Below are positions 11,378 to 22,367 of a DNA stretch of 64,000 nt, piece by piece; the first letter of the stretch is position 1; each line of letters opens with the position of its first letter. The notes under the pieces were generated by a model, which was not told the DNA's origin, ran no database searches, and saw only the letters and a list, made by a program, of their open reading frames with translations. The stretch is taken from NCBI GenBank assembly GCA_950295325.1, contig OX485806.1, positions 39,492,001 through 39,556,000 of the forward strand, in the 5' to 3' direction. The stretch is from Polytrichum commune (Eukaryota; Streptophyta; Polytrichopsida; Polytrichales; Polytrichaceae). The translations under genes were made by a program, and so were the position numbers.

Positions 11378-11660
11378 TAAGGGCCAGTTTACACCATGGA
11401 CCATGAAGTCGGACCATGGAAGATGACCTTATTTCGTGGTCCAACTTCCCTAGTCCACTTTCTTAAAAATCAATTTTACAAAACCCTTGGGCCCCTCACT
11501 AGGTGCAAACTGAATGTGGAACAAGAGAAATGACCATGCACCAAAAAGTGAATGTGCTGAATTTTGTAATATATGTCCAGTTTTGAAAAACAAAATTCAA
11601 GTTTGACCATTCTTTTGTCTTCTCCTGTCTTCATATTCTCTTCCCCACAAAAGACAAATT
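11378..11660. mobile_element. Harbinger-type MITE, 5' part only
   Basis: It starts GGGCCAGTTTACACCATGGA at 11381 after TAA (11378-11380). The interior (about 11460-11650, including 'cctcact.ggtg.aaac', 'atgaccatgcaccaaaa', 'gtcttctc.tgtcttcat') matches the more complete copy at 32554-33183. The matching stops near 11655 and no right terminal repeat was found, so the copy seems truncated. Confidence 0.7.
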
Positions 11661-12957
11661 AACATAATCGCCACACAATATGCACACTCAATACTAATCC
11701 ATAAAAGGAGAATAGAAAATAAACAACCCATCATCGACCTTCAGCACAATATATAAAAATACATCCCACACCCAACACACTCACCCCCCCCCCTCCCCTA
11801 GTCCATGATTTCCGGCTAACCGGTAAAAAACTACTAGTTCATCAAATAGTGTCTACTCCCTGAAAAGGGTGAAGTAGTATTACATCCAAAACCATTACCC
11901 TGAGGTATGGCCAAGGATGTCCTACGAACAGACACTCTATTCACTCCGGCCTCTCCTGAGAGACCGGAGTTCTTCTTCTTCTTCTGAGTATGATAAGGAC
12001 AAAGCAGGTGGTACAGAGGAATATTGATAGCTTCTTCCAGCACATCTAGCTTTGTACTTTCGAAGGTGATTCCTCTGATTTCATCGCTTTTTTGGTGCCA
12101 TATGTATGATGTATTAGTTTATAAAATGCTATGGGACCGGAAAAAAATATTGAATATGAGTTTATGGAGGATTATTAGATTAAGTATGAGGCCCGCCACG
12201 GGCCTATGCCCGCATATTAGTTTAGAGAGAGTTTATTGTACATTTTTTTTGGGTCTAATTAGTGTGGGCCACACTAATTCCCAATTACCCACACTGTCCT
12301 TTGATTATAATTTGAAGTGGCCCATAGTAATTTCCAATGTGAAAAATTAGTGTGGTTTTTTCTGCCTGCATATTTGGATGAAAATTCAAGGCAAGGTAAG
12401 TGCTATAAAATTACTAATGTTAACCAAGGCAAGTACTTATGAACTTAATGTGGGTGACACTAAATTCCAACCCACATGAATTTTCCACTCACACTAATTA
12501 GAAAAAAAAAACAATGTAGTGATAGATTGGTTAGGTCAATCTTAAAGCATGTTTTCTTGGCTATGTTGTGAGGGGCCATGTTTTATTGCATTGTTTGGTA
12601 GGTACACTAAATAGTCCTATTACTATGGCCACAATGAAATTATAGAGCCCACGCTGATTTTCACAATGAGAAGTAATGTGGGCCACATTAATGTTCAACG
12701 CACACTAAATCTCTGGTTAAAAACTTAGTGTGGGCTACAATATTGTTTTCCTACAAAATGAATGTGGGAGATTATTTTATTTTGTGTTACTTTTGTCCTA
12801 AAACTAATATTCAATGCATTGGTCAAAAAGTCTTCATGAAGGCTTGGGGGAAGACCTGAGGTCTTGGACCCACGTTAATTCCACCTTGACTAGAAAATTA
12901 GTGTGGCCCACGCTAATTATTTCCATGCTGATTTTCCACTCACACAAATAGCACTAT
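11661..12957. other. Gene-free DNA with clustered 'ttagtgtggGCCACACTAA' palindromes
   Basis: No gene seen. The segment 12180-12960 contains many variants of a short palindromic motif (12257-12279 is a near-perfect 23-base palindrome; others near 12310, 12450, 12489, 12675, 12737 and 12895). Similar motifs occur elsewhere in the window (about 14263, 23866, 36655, 47425). Minor features are a C run at 11784-11795 and a short GC-rich stretch at 12189-12212. Confidence 0.5.
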
Positions 12958-13462
12958 TTAGGGCCACTTCACACATGAGCCAAGAGCTATGACCATGAAA
13001 TTGTGAGAGCCCAAAAGAAAGTGTCCAAAGGCCGTCCCAACACACTTCCAAAGCCATGTAGTGTGGTCACAGACCCTCAAGTGCAGTGTGAAGCCATATG
13101 TGACCAGTGCCTCAACCAAATGCTATTTCAATAAGTTTCTATTCATGTGGGTTCTCACACATGATAAAATAAAATAAACCAACGGATGTGAACATTCAGA
13201 GTGCCGTGGTCTCCCGGTTTTGTGTTAGACCTACCTCCAAGAGATGGTTTTCGAAAATAGTCCAAGTGACCATGAAACATGATCCATTCGATGCCATATA
13301 GAAATCCATCTAGACTTTACATCCATATAGCATTCACATACTCCGTTGGTCCCTCAAGTATAATGTGAAGCGAACTTGGAACGGCTCCGCTTTCTCGACC
13401 AATGAGAGTGCTTGAAATGTAATGGTCACGGGCTCTCAGTCTCGTGTGTGAAGTGGCCCGTA
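12958..13462. mobile_element. Harbinger-type MITE inserted in a duplicated sequence
   Basis: The left end is GGGCCACTTCACACATGAGC at 12961; the right end (CTCGTGTGTGAAGTGGCCC, ending 13459) is its inverted partner. It is 499 bp and non-coding. The left flank is TTA (12958-12960) and the right flank is GTA (13460-13462). The related sequence at 14330-14340 reads straight through TTA with no insertion, which shows both the insertion point and that GTA is probably a mutated TTA duplication. Confidence 0.9.
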
Positions 13463-14090
13463 GTGTAGCTAGGTTGGCCATGGCCGTGGTGGAATCTTGG
13501 GGAATCTCTATGGAATCTTTGATGGAATGAGGGCAACATTCACTCTTATAGTCCATAGCTCACATGCAACTGCAAAAAATGAGAATAAAATAAAAGGAAT
13601 AGTATAAGCAAGCAAATTATTCCGGAAGTTCGACCGGGGGACAACACAAAATCGCGTGAAAAATGGCAAACAAAATCTAGAGAACAATATCGTTTTTTTT
13701 GTGCTTAAGGACTCAAAAGTTGCGGTGTAAAGGTAAGACATGTCTTTAGTGGACACTTGTCAAAGATCTAGGCCTTGTCGTGGTCGATCTTCAACATTCA
13801 AATTGACCAAATAGGTACTTTGCAAATGTATGTGGAGGAGATAGCAAAAATTTGAGGCAAAGGCATCTTGCGAAGAAGAACACATTCTAAGGAGAATGTC
13901 ATATTTTAAAATCTCGTAAACATGGAAATTGCTACAAATATTGAAGTGGTAAAGTTTAGGGTAACACACAGTTGATCCATAGGTTAATTTATAACCACTC
14001 ATCTAAATGCTAATTTTTTATTACGACAATTATCGAAACTTTTATGAGGGTAACCAATCACAAACTGCCACCACCACATAAATCTTACCT
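13463..14090. repeat. Tandem duplication, copy A
   Basis: This matches copy B (14340-14960) through 'gtggaatcttggggaatc', 'gggcaacattcactcttatagtcc', 'aagcaagcaaattattccggaag', 'gacatgtctt', 'ggacacttgtc.aagatctaggcc', 'caacattcaaattgac' and 'ctaaatgctaatt'. The left flank 12880-12957 matches 14255-14330. Two minus-strand ORFs (13508-13756 and 13760-14002) have diverged counterparts in copy B, but they lack any recognisable domain and are probably chance frames in a repeat. Confidence 0.85.
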
Positions 14091-14254
14091 CCGTTTAGCT
14101 AAAAATATATAGATTTATCCTATGTCGGCATCATATGACGCTAGTGTACGTTGAAAATGGGCATGGTTGACTATGGATGCCTCGACCTGAGTGCCGATTT
14201 CGACTTTGTTGGAGTTTGTTATGAAAATTTAAGCATAAGATTGTTTTGCCCATA

Positions 14255-14960
14255 AACTACAATAAATTAGTGTGGCCCATGCTAGTAATTACTTCCATGT
14301 TTATTTCCCACTCATATGAATAGGACTATTTAGTGTAGCTAGGTTGACCATGGGCGAGGTGGAATCTTGGGGAATCTTTGATGGAATAAGGGCAACATTC
14401 ACTCTTATAGTCCGTAGCTCACATGCAACTGCAAAAACTGAGAATAAAATAAAAGGAATAGTATAAGCAAGCAAATTATTCCGGAAGTTCACCCCGGGGA
14501 CAACACAAAATCTCGTTGAAAATGGCAAACAATATCTAAAGAACAATATCATTTTTACTTAAAGGTAGACATGTCTTAAGTGGACACTTGTCGAAGATCT
14601 AGGCCCTCTCGTGGTCGACCTTCAACATTCAAATTGACTAAATAGGCACTTTGCAAATGTATGTGGAGGAGATAGCAAAAATTTAAGGTGGAGGCACTTT
14701 GCGAAGAGGAACAAATTCTAAGGAGAATGTCGATTTTTTTTAGAGAATAATTTTCGAGAGCATGGAAATTGTAACAAATATTGAAGCAATAAAGTTTAGG
14801 GTAACACGCAATTGTTCTATAGGTTGATCCATAATTGCTCATCTAAATGCTAATTCTTGGTTACAACAATTGCCAAAACTCTCTTATGAGGGTAATCAAT
14901 CACAAGTTGTCACTAGCATATAATTTTTACCTCTGTTCATGTATGTGGAGAGAGAGAAAG
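14255..14960. repeat. Tandem duplication, copy B (lacks the MITE)
   Basis: Second copy of the 13463-14090 repeat including its left flank. At about 14330-14340 it has the uninterrupted sequence 'ctatttagtgtagct' where copy A carries the 499-bp MITE. A third, more diverged relative lies at 19755-20010. Confidence 0.85.
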
Positions 14961-16588
14961 AGAGATAGAATATCTATCCTTACATTCAAGCTTAGTCATA
15001 TCTGAATACATCCTCTTGTTCAAAGGCCAAACCATGCTTCCATCATATCTATGTATTCTTCCAAACCCGGGAGGGTGGGTGGGACCATCCCTCATGGAAA
15101 AACTCTTTTACCATCACCTTCAACTTTACACAACTCGGTTTGACTTCTCAAAGTAAACATCACAACCTTAATCATTAACTAAGTATAGTTTTGCTCAAGG
15201 CACACTTAAGTAAAGTTTCATACCTCATATCCAACATTTGCATAGTCAAAAACAAAAGTGTATGTAAGACCTACTCAAGAGAACTTCAAAAGTTCACCTC
15301 AAATCAAAAATGCTTTGTATTACAAGCTTCCTTGTAGAATATCTAAGCAAAATACACATATTAGTTGCAAAAGAGGATGAGATACAAAGCTTGAGAGTGC
15401 CACCAAGTTTGTGAAGGGTTTGTCTCACCTGTGCCCATGCCATCAACCAAATCCACAAAGAGAGTTAGTAACGTACAAGAGTCGAATAACAAGAGAGCCC
15501 GATTGTTATCTATATCACACAAGCATGCACGGTATAATCATAAACTTTGTATCATTGAATACATATACTACAAATGAGTATTCTATATGTTCCTTAGCCA
15601 TTTGAACCTTGTGCAACCGAAACTTGTGGCAGGTTATACACATCACCTGCCTTCACTAGTCCGCATCACTTACACTAATCCTAGAATTTACTTAGGGTAT
15701 ATGTCCACTTGCGACTTAACTTTCAAAAGAAGGTTTTCACGTTTCCCTACACTTAATATAGGATTAGATAACAATCCCGGACCTTAGATGCATAGGATCA
15801 TATCTACGGTGGATATGTGTTAGGTAACCTTTATCTAACCCTAGGGTAATTTTCCATTAGGATTATATTTTGTTACTTGGTCGATTCATGGAGGCTAAAG
15901 TAAAACATAGTAGAGAGAGAGAGAGATGATTTGTCACCTTAGAAGAAATAACATTGGAGGCCCAACTCAAAAAGTAAGAAAATTGTACCTCTTCAATTTA
16001 GAGGTACGCAAGTATCGTGGTTGCTTATCATATTACTATATTAGACACTTTGGTAGTGCCAAACATTTTTCTAGTTTATTGCATGGAATTATGAGTTTTC
16101 TTCTTTCCTAAACCATTTGTTAAAATAGTGAAAAAAAAACTCAAACAATTTACTACAAGAATGCGATGTATGCCATACTCGATATGCAACCATGATAACA
16201 TCTGGACACGCCTTATTCAAAACACCAACCTAATTCAAAACACCTAATAATATCATGGGTGAAAAACAATTCAATGTTCTCCTAAGAAACACCTATAATA
16301 TCACTAAAAACATGAACAAAACATCTCATGGTTGGGATACTCAAATGGGCAGTGCTCAACACACCTTCAACACTAACCACTTGAGAATAGTACATACTCG
16401 CACTTGAAAACCCGTCACAAATTATGCATAAAAACCTCATGACCTTTGAGTTCATAAAATACTTGCTAATGAACTAGTTTTCCTTCTTCTAAAACCTACA
16501 ATGTATTACACACCAGAAGAAGTAAAAAGAAACTCAAACCTCTTGGAAGTAACCGTAATAAGCTTATCTACCTTAGCATATTTGGGCG
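14961..16588. other. Gene-free intergenic DNA
   Basis: AT-rich, with stops in all frames; short ORFs at 15411-15605 and 15926-16111 have no recognisable domain. A small hairpin-rich stretch (about 15770-15850, 'aggtaacctttatctaaccctagggtaat') could be a fragment of an element. Nothing else recognised. Confidence 0.5.
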
Positions 16589-16873
16589 TGCATCCGGGGA
16601 TCTGTCTAAATACCCCCATCGAGCGTGGCTCGGAAGCTAGGTTTGGGAGGGGGTGGGGTAAAACCTGCCCCCTATTTTTTTAATTGGGTGGGGCCTTACT
16701 TGATCTCATAGGGGGGCTTCCTAGAGTAATTTGGGGTTGCAGGACCCAAATTTAGAAAAAAACCAAAAAAGTCCCCAAGGGGCCAAAATGGGGAGGGCCA
16801 GAAAAATGAACCCCACCGAACCTGGCCTCCGAGCCACGCTCGATGGGGGTATTTAGACCCACCCTGCATCCGG
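16589..16873. mobile_element. Mutator-type MITE with a perfect 9-bp target duplication
   Basis: The 9-base direct repeat TGCATCCGG flanks the element exactly (16589-16597 and 16865-16873). The 267-bp element (16598-16864) has long inverted ends: GTCTAAATACCCCCATCGAG near 16604 and its exact complement ending near 16857, continuing through GCGTGGCTCGGA. The outer six bases of the two ends differ. The interior is G-rich and non-coding. A 9-bp duplication is typical of Mutator-like elements. Confidence 0.9.
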
Positions 16874-16918
16874 AAGCTTATTGCAAGGAATATAAACATC
16901 AAATCCCAGTGGCCATGA

Positions 16919-16946
16919 TCTATCTATCTATCTATCTATCTATCTA
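16919..16946. repeat. ATCT tetranucleotide microsatellite
   Basis: Seven consecutive four-base units. Confidence 0.95.
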
Positions 16947-16949
16947 CAT

Positions 16950-17489
16950 AAATTTACGGAATCATTTGAAGTAGTAATTAATGTGCATAATAAGAACGTT
17001 TTTGCCACTTGATGGAATTGGGGTCGATCATTGAAGTGCAGTTTGGGCACGACTAACTTGGACAATGTTGATTCCCGCATTGTTCCAAGGATGGATGAAT
17101 CAATTCTACATGCCCAATACATGTGAGACTTGGGAATCTATACCTTCATGCTCCACAACCACGTACATTGCCGGAGCATCTAGGCGGCTTTGATGGGAAG
17201 ATCGGAATATAATGGGATCGTGGGATCCTCAAACTACTTATTATGACGATGACGGTGATGACGCGGTCAATACTATTAGTGACGTGTTGTCACGCGGATG
17301 ATCATGCTTTCATCCACGAGGGAGAGTCATCCTTTCATGAACAACACTATTTCATCCATTTTTCACGGGCACCGCTTGCAAGACATGCCACACGAAGGCC
17401 CAATCCCACGGCCTACATTTTGTTGGCAATTTGAAACGTGCACGACTATCGCTTATGTTCAAAGAAGGGAAGCTTTGAGCTTTACGCAT
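16950..17489. other. Gene-free intergenic DNA
   Basis: No gene or structured repeat recognised. Overlapping short ORFs at 17243-17504 have no known domain. Confidence 0.45.
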
Positions 17490-17900
17490 GAACAACTACA
17501 CTAAAATATGGTATTTATATTGCCAACTCTAGTTGTGTTGCTCAATACTAATCATAAATCGCGGTGCCGTGTCACCAACACCAAATGTTAACCCAACATT
17601 ATATTGTCATTCCTTGTAGATTTTTTGGGGGGATTATAGAGTTACTTTGTTGCAATTACTGTTACTTACCAAGTGATGTCTCATCCAAATTTCAATCATC
17701 CATGACAATATTTCATCACTAAATTGTTGACAAGAGAAGGTAGGGGTTTTGGCCAATGGATGAACTCATCCATCCATCCATCATTCATGACAGTATTTGT
17801 TCAGTTATTCATAAGAAGTGTCATCCGAAAAGTTACCACGGTGACATTGAATACCATATGACACTAAATACCATATTTAGTGTGGTTTCGTTGAATATGC
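17490..17900. repeat. Dispersed repeat family, copy 1 of 3
   Basis: It shares 'ttgctca.tactaat..taaat.gcggt', 'tgtcac.aacac', 'gtcattccttgta', 'catccaaatttcaatcatccatgacaatatttcatca' and 'ggtg/gtgacattg.ataccat.tgacactaaata' with 38690-39050 and, more weakly, 35943-36270. The family ends near a 'tatttagtgt' sequence each time. No coding capacity; probably a non-autonomous element whose ends I could not define. Confidence 0.75.
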
Positions 17901-19238
17901 AACAGGGTTTTTGTTGTTGTTGTTGTTGGATGTGTGATAGGTGCGTTGCTATTGTTATATGCTCACAAGTTATTATAACATATAATTAGAATGATAGGAG
18001 AGCTTAGAGAATCCCACTTCAAGCTCAACGCCCACCTACAATACCTCAATATTGGATGACAATAGATGTTGAGATTTGACTTTAACCTCTTTTGAACCTC
18101 AATAAGATAGAGGCCGGCCTTTAATAACACCCTCAAAATTAAGACCCAAACATTTAAATTGTTTATGCAAATAGATTATAAAGCCCATTACAATGTGCCT
18201 CTAAATGAGTAGGGTGGAATCCATGTAGTACTAATTGTCCTCCCGAGTTGTTTCATCGTTTCATATCACATGCAACTAAAAACTAGGACTTAAGTAAATT
18301 ATGGACAAATGAATATTTTAAAATTTATAATGTGTTTGAGGGTTGATTTTGCACAATTAACACATGCACATTGTGAACAAATCCTTTGGGAAGAAGAAAC
18401 TAAAAGACTATGATGAAAACCACAACTATACATACTTTGAGAAGCTACATGGTCAAACTTTCCCTCCAAATGTGTGTTTTTCCACAAATAACATAGTGTG
18501 CATGCAACTGACATGTGCTACAGCGAGCAATGCAGTTCCGCATCTAGGAGTGGTTGTTGTCAATTCTATCATAACATTAATTGATGAAAGTGTAACCTAA
18601 AGAATTACACTATGTCCAGAATTCATGCATAACTCTAGATTTCACTCAAAAATTAGTTCAAAATATCACCAATATGCAATCAAAAAGAAGAAATGGATAT
18701 AACACCCTTATTATATGATGCTCCTATACAACGTTACTCAACCTCAAACATTATACGGGTTTTAATTAGATTAGTTGAACATGCACAAAATTAATCCGGA
18801 ACATGTAGTCAAAGTAAAACAATGAAGTTTGAAGTGCAACCCTTTGACCTCATGAGCGATGGTCTCTTGATAAGATATCTTGATTATAAGAGTTGTTGAA
18901 ATTATTGGTACTAAGGGCCAAGTTTTTCCAACTACCATCCATATTATTCTTTTGTTTAAGTTTGGGCCCTTTTTAAAAATTTGGAGTTCTTCACCCCTTC
19001 GTTTTTATACAACTATGTTTGAACGAATATTAAACCCAAAAACTAGTTCAGGAGCTAAGAAGGGTCCAACACCATTGTGTGTCCCTTAGATTGTGTAACC
19101 TTAGCACACGAAGCTTTTGTGGGATAATGACTCATGTGCAATATATATGTCATTTGTGAAGTCATTGATGTGCATGGTGTTTGAATTGGATTTAATCCCC
19201 TTAGATAGGAGGATTATGAGGGGAGTTGCATGCGGTTT
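17901..19238. other. Gene-free intergenic DNA
   Basis: A short TTG run lies at 17910-17928. The ORFs on both strands between 18299 and 19089 have no recognisable domains. Nothing else supported. Confidence 0.45.
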
Positions 19239-19466
19239 GGGATTTCATGGTGTCTATGATAAACTCATCCATCATGGATGAAAGATTTTGGTAAAAACAA
19301 GTACCCCCATAAGATTGAGGGCCGCTTTGTTCCAAGTGGACTCCACTATACAAATTTGGGGACTTTGATGCTCTTTACAAAGTCTAAGTGTTTGGAAATC
19401 ATCATTTATAAACTATAGTGTTTTTACATTCATAATGGATGAATTTATGTAGACACCATGAATCCC
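19239..19466. mobile_element. MITE, 'ggtgtct..aaactcatcc' family (copy 3)
   Basis: The inverted ends are GGGATTTCATGGTGTCTATG on the left and GTAGACACCATGAATCCC on the right. It is about 228 bp and non-coding; see copy 1 at 1038. Confidence 0.7.
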
Positions 19467-19754
19467 TAGTAGTTGCATGCATGCATGGAATGTGTATAGA
19501 TATGTTACAATTTTCCTGTACAATTCAACAAGCCTTTTGGTTGGGAGTTGGTTGTTTTTGCAGATGTCACCTTTCATGTACGTTAAGTTTTGGGTGCATG
19601 ATTAAAGCTCAAACCTCATTTTGGCATGCTAGGAGGTGTTGTAATGAGTTTGACCCACAATGAACCTAAATAGAATTGGAACTTCGGTCAAGGCATCTAT
19701 AACCAATAACATAGGAGAGTTTGTATTTGTTTAGGAGGAGTAATAGTAGGGACT

Positions 19755-20010
19755 TACTTTTCTTGCAAAGAGAAACAAATTCTACGGAGAATGCAAGAAA
19801 ATAAATAAGTAAATAAATATTTCATGAATATGGAAATTGCTACAAATTTCAAAGCGGTAAAGTTAGGGTAACGCACAATCGATCTATAGGTTAACCCATA
19901 ACCGCTAATCTAATTACTAATGCTTGGCTACGACAGTTGCCAAAACTCTTATGAGGGTAATCAATCACAAGTTGCCACCATATAAACCTCAACTTTGTTC
20001 GCTTATAAAG
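19755..20010. repeat. Diverged third copy of the 13.5/14.4-kb repeat
   Basis: It shares 'agagaaacaaattct..ggagaatg', 'catggaaattg.tacaaat', 'aaagtt.agggtaac.cacaa' and 'aaaactcttatgagggtaa.caatcacaagttgccac' with the tandem pair at 13.5-14.9 kb. Confidence 0.75.
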
Positions 20011-20067
20011 TATGGATCTCATCCATCATACGACCCTAGCGAGTAGTTAGATGGACATGGTCCATTG

Positions 20068-20215
20068 CATAACATTACCCAAGTGATGAGTTGTGTTCAT
20101 GGGCCTTGTAGTAGATTCGAGAATAAAGCCTCTGGATGCCGGAATCGTAGTGCTTCACACTCAACTGAAGTTAGGGCAGCCAAACACAACTCATCACCTA
20201 AGTTACATTATGTAT
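20068..20215. mobile_element. Short MITE with 'cataacattac..gatgagt' ends (copy 1)
   Basis: The inverted ends are CATAACATTACCCAAGTGATGA on the left (cited here to its key bases CATAAC and GTGATGAG) and CTCATCACCTAAGTTACATTATG on the right. The centre shares 'ttcatgggcc..gtagattcgagaataaag.ctctg.atgc' with the copy at 45802-45917. It is 148 bp and non-coding. Confidence 0.7.
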
Positions 20216-20802
20216 GGATGCCTCGACCTTAAATACAACATTTAGTGTAGTAATGTTCTACGTACTCCAAGGAGTTGACGAGTGGAACACTCTTTTGCTA
20301 TGGTGGACGACAAACCACAACGAAACTTGCTAAATTATCCATTTATTGCAACTCACATACCTCAATTTGGAGCTCAACACATGGGCTCAACAAAAGGCTA
20401 ACTTATTGGGGCGACTCCTCAAGAGAACGAGCTGGCAATCAAGTTATTTGTAAAGTATCTCAAAGAGGGAGGAAATCATGGGTTTGATCCTTTTGAGAAA
20501 ATTTTCTATTAAGAGCTTGCTAGCTCATCGTGTTTTGGAGCTTATTTTGAAAGTTGGGTGTAAATTTTGAGACCCTCTTCTCAAACTTTGAGAGAATTTT
20601 AAGACCTGAAATAGGGTATGCGCATGGGACTCATTGTCCTAAAAAACGAACACAAAGGATATCACATGACAACATGTCTTAGTGTGATAAGATGAATAGA
20701 AAGGCCTGAGATACAATAGCCATGTGTATAATTGTTTTCCCTAGGCGGATTTGATGGAAAATATACTGTATCATAAATTACCAAAAATTGACAATAGATA
20801 CA
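20216..20802. other. Gene-free intergenic DNA
   Basis: No gene seen; the ORF at 20275-20487 has no recognisable domain. Confidence 0.45.
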
Positions 20803-22367
20803 TACAGTTACGAACAAAACTGAGTACACTTAGAGCAAACTCATCTTCAACAAACAACCACAAACAATTCACAAGTTTTTTTTTTAGATTTGAAAATTGG
20901 ATATGATATCGCACAAACCTGTGCATGTGTATGCAAAATATGAGAAAGTATGTTGCAAAGCCAAATGAGAAACTATATACAGATACTCAATTTTGTTCAA
21001 GTTGCCTACAAAATCTTTAGTAATCGGTCCAGTAACCCCTACTCAACATCAATTCTTCGTGGCTTGCTCTCATAAAGCGCCATGCAATCATGTTCACTAA
21101 AATTGGGATACATTGAAATACACACTCCTACAATTCTTGGATATCTCTAGGAGGTGTCGTAAATTTGTTCAAGCACCGTTTGAGAAGTGTCCAAAAATAT
21201 TCAATGGGATTCAAATCTGGAGATTGTGTAGGTCACTGAAGGAGTTGAAATGGTTGTGATGCCAACCATTCTTGCACAATCTTGCTCGTGTGCTTGGGGT
21301 CATTATCCTATTGAAAGACCAACCTACTTGGATCTAGATTGTAATTATGTATAGTGGACCACAAGAAAATTTCTAAAATAAATTTGTACAAATGCTTATC
21401 CATCCTACCTTAATTTTGTACCATGCTCCCAACCCAAAATCCGTCATGCATCCCCAAGTCATCATCGACCCACCACCATGTTTCACGGTTTGATGGACAT
21501 GTTGAGGTCCAACGCACTCTCAATCTCCAATCCAACACCATGACCTAGCATCTGAGTTAAACTTATTTATCTTTGTCTAGTCACTAAAAATCACGCATTT
21601 CCAATCATCAATGGTCCAATTCTCATATCTTTGAGCAAACCTCAAGCATGTGAAAACATGTTTGCGACTCATAAATGGCTTCCTTTGCTACACTTGTGCA
21701 CCCAATCTAGCCTCTCTCAAAGCACACGTCATAGTGATGTTAGACAACAATTTACATGTTTCAAATTGAACTTGTTTTATTGTTGCAGATGCAATTCCAA
21801 GTCAACCTTCAATACCAAGAGCGACACAATGCCTCTTCTCTAGACCTGCAAGAAGCTTTGGACGCCCTCCTCTTTGCCTCTCAATCTCACTTCTTACATC
21901 CTTCCTCATATGCGCTACAGAAGATTGGCTCATGCCCACTAAAGTGGCAACTTTGTGAGTAGAAACACCACTTCTAAGTTGCACCAAAGCTTGGTGTTTT
22001 CATTCTTGAGACAACGGAGGCATACGGCTACAAACGATTCTACAAATTGCACCTCACGTACTATGGAACCAAGGCTACACAAAGCACAAGAAATCTCACG
22101 ACATTCTCAACTACACAATGCAGACAGATATGTGAATGTTGGAAGAATGGCGGCAAACAAAAGTGAGTACAATAATCCTAACCACTTTGACATTTCATAT
22201 TTTAGAAACCCTAATTCCTTTTCACTTTTTAGTTTTACATTTATACAATTGATTATTTGGACTCTTGCTTTGATCACTTCATCACTTTGTTCGTGATTTG
22301 AATCAGGTGACAATGGGAGCTGAAGTTGAGTTTGTGTACGACATACTCAGTTTTGTTCGTAAATGTA
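20803..22367. mobile_element. Tc1/mariner superfamily transposon (Tc1-like), decayed
   Basis: The terminal inverted repeats begin CAGTTACGAACAAAACTGAG at 20805 on the left; the right end, finishing at 22365, is the complement with one change near the tip. The repeats continue through 'agcaaactc / gagtttgtg'. A TA dinucleotide flanks both ends (20803-20804 and 22366-22367), the target duplication of this superfamily. The element is 1,561 bp and carries one transposase frame on the minus strand. The outermost CAGT is the usual first four bases of Tc1-type ends. Terminal repeats are well preserved while the gene has several stops. Confidence 0.92.
21075..22020 (-). pseudogene. Tc1-like transposase, broken
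   Basis: Reading on the minus strand from about 22015, the first part is a paired-like helix-turn-helix domain (LVQLRSGVSTHKVATLVGMS, followed by a RGGRPKLL linker; 21802-21990). An in-frame TGA precedes it near 22002. The catalytic part follows in drifting frames: VIFSD then TKINKFNSD (about 21560-21600), a GGGSMMTWGCM motif (about 21450-21480), DNDPKHTS (about 21288-21312) and TQSPDLNPIEYFWTLLKR (about 21160-21215). These are the three acidic positions of a Tc1-type catalytic core, with the NPIE Glu as the third. Stops replace residues before DNDP (TAG) and before PTQSPDLNPIE (TGA), both consistent with C-to-T or G-to-A change. A full protein of this family is about 340 residues. Confidence 0.9.

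Noticed and set aside
13317-14842. Several minus-strand ORFs repeated in two copies
   Set aside because: They recur only because the DNA is duplicated; no recognisable domain, and one overlaps a MITE.
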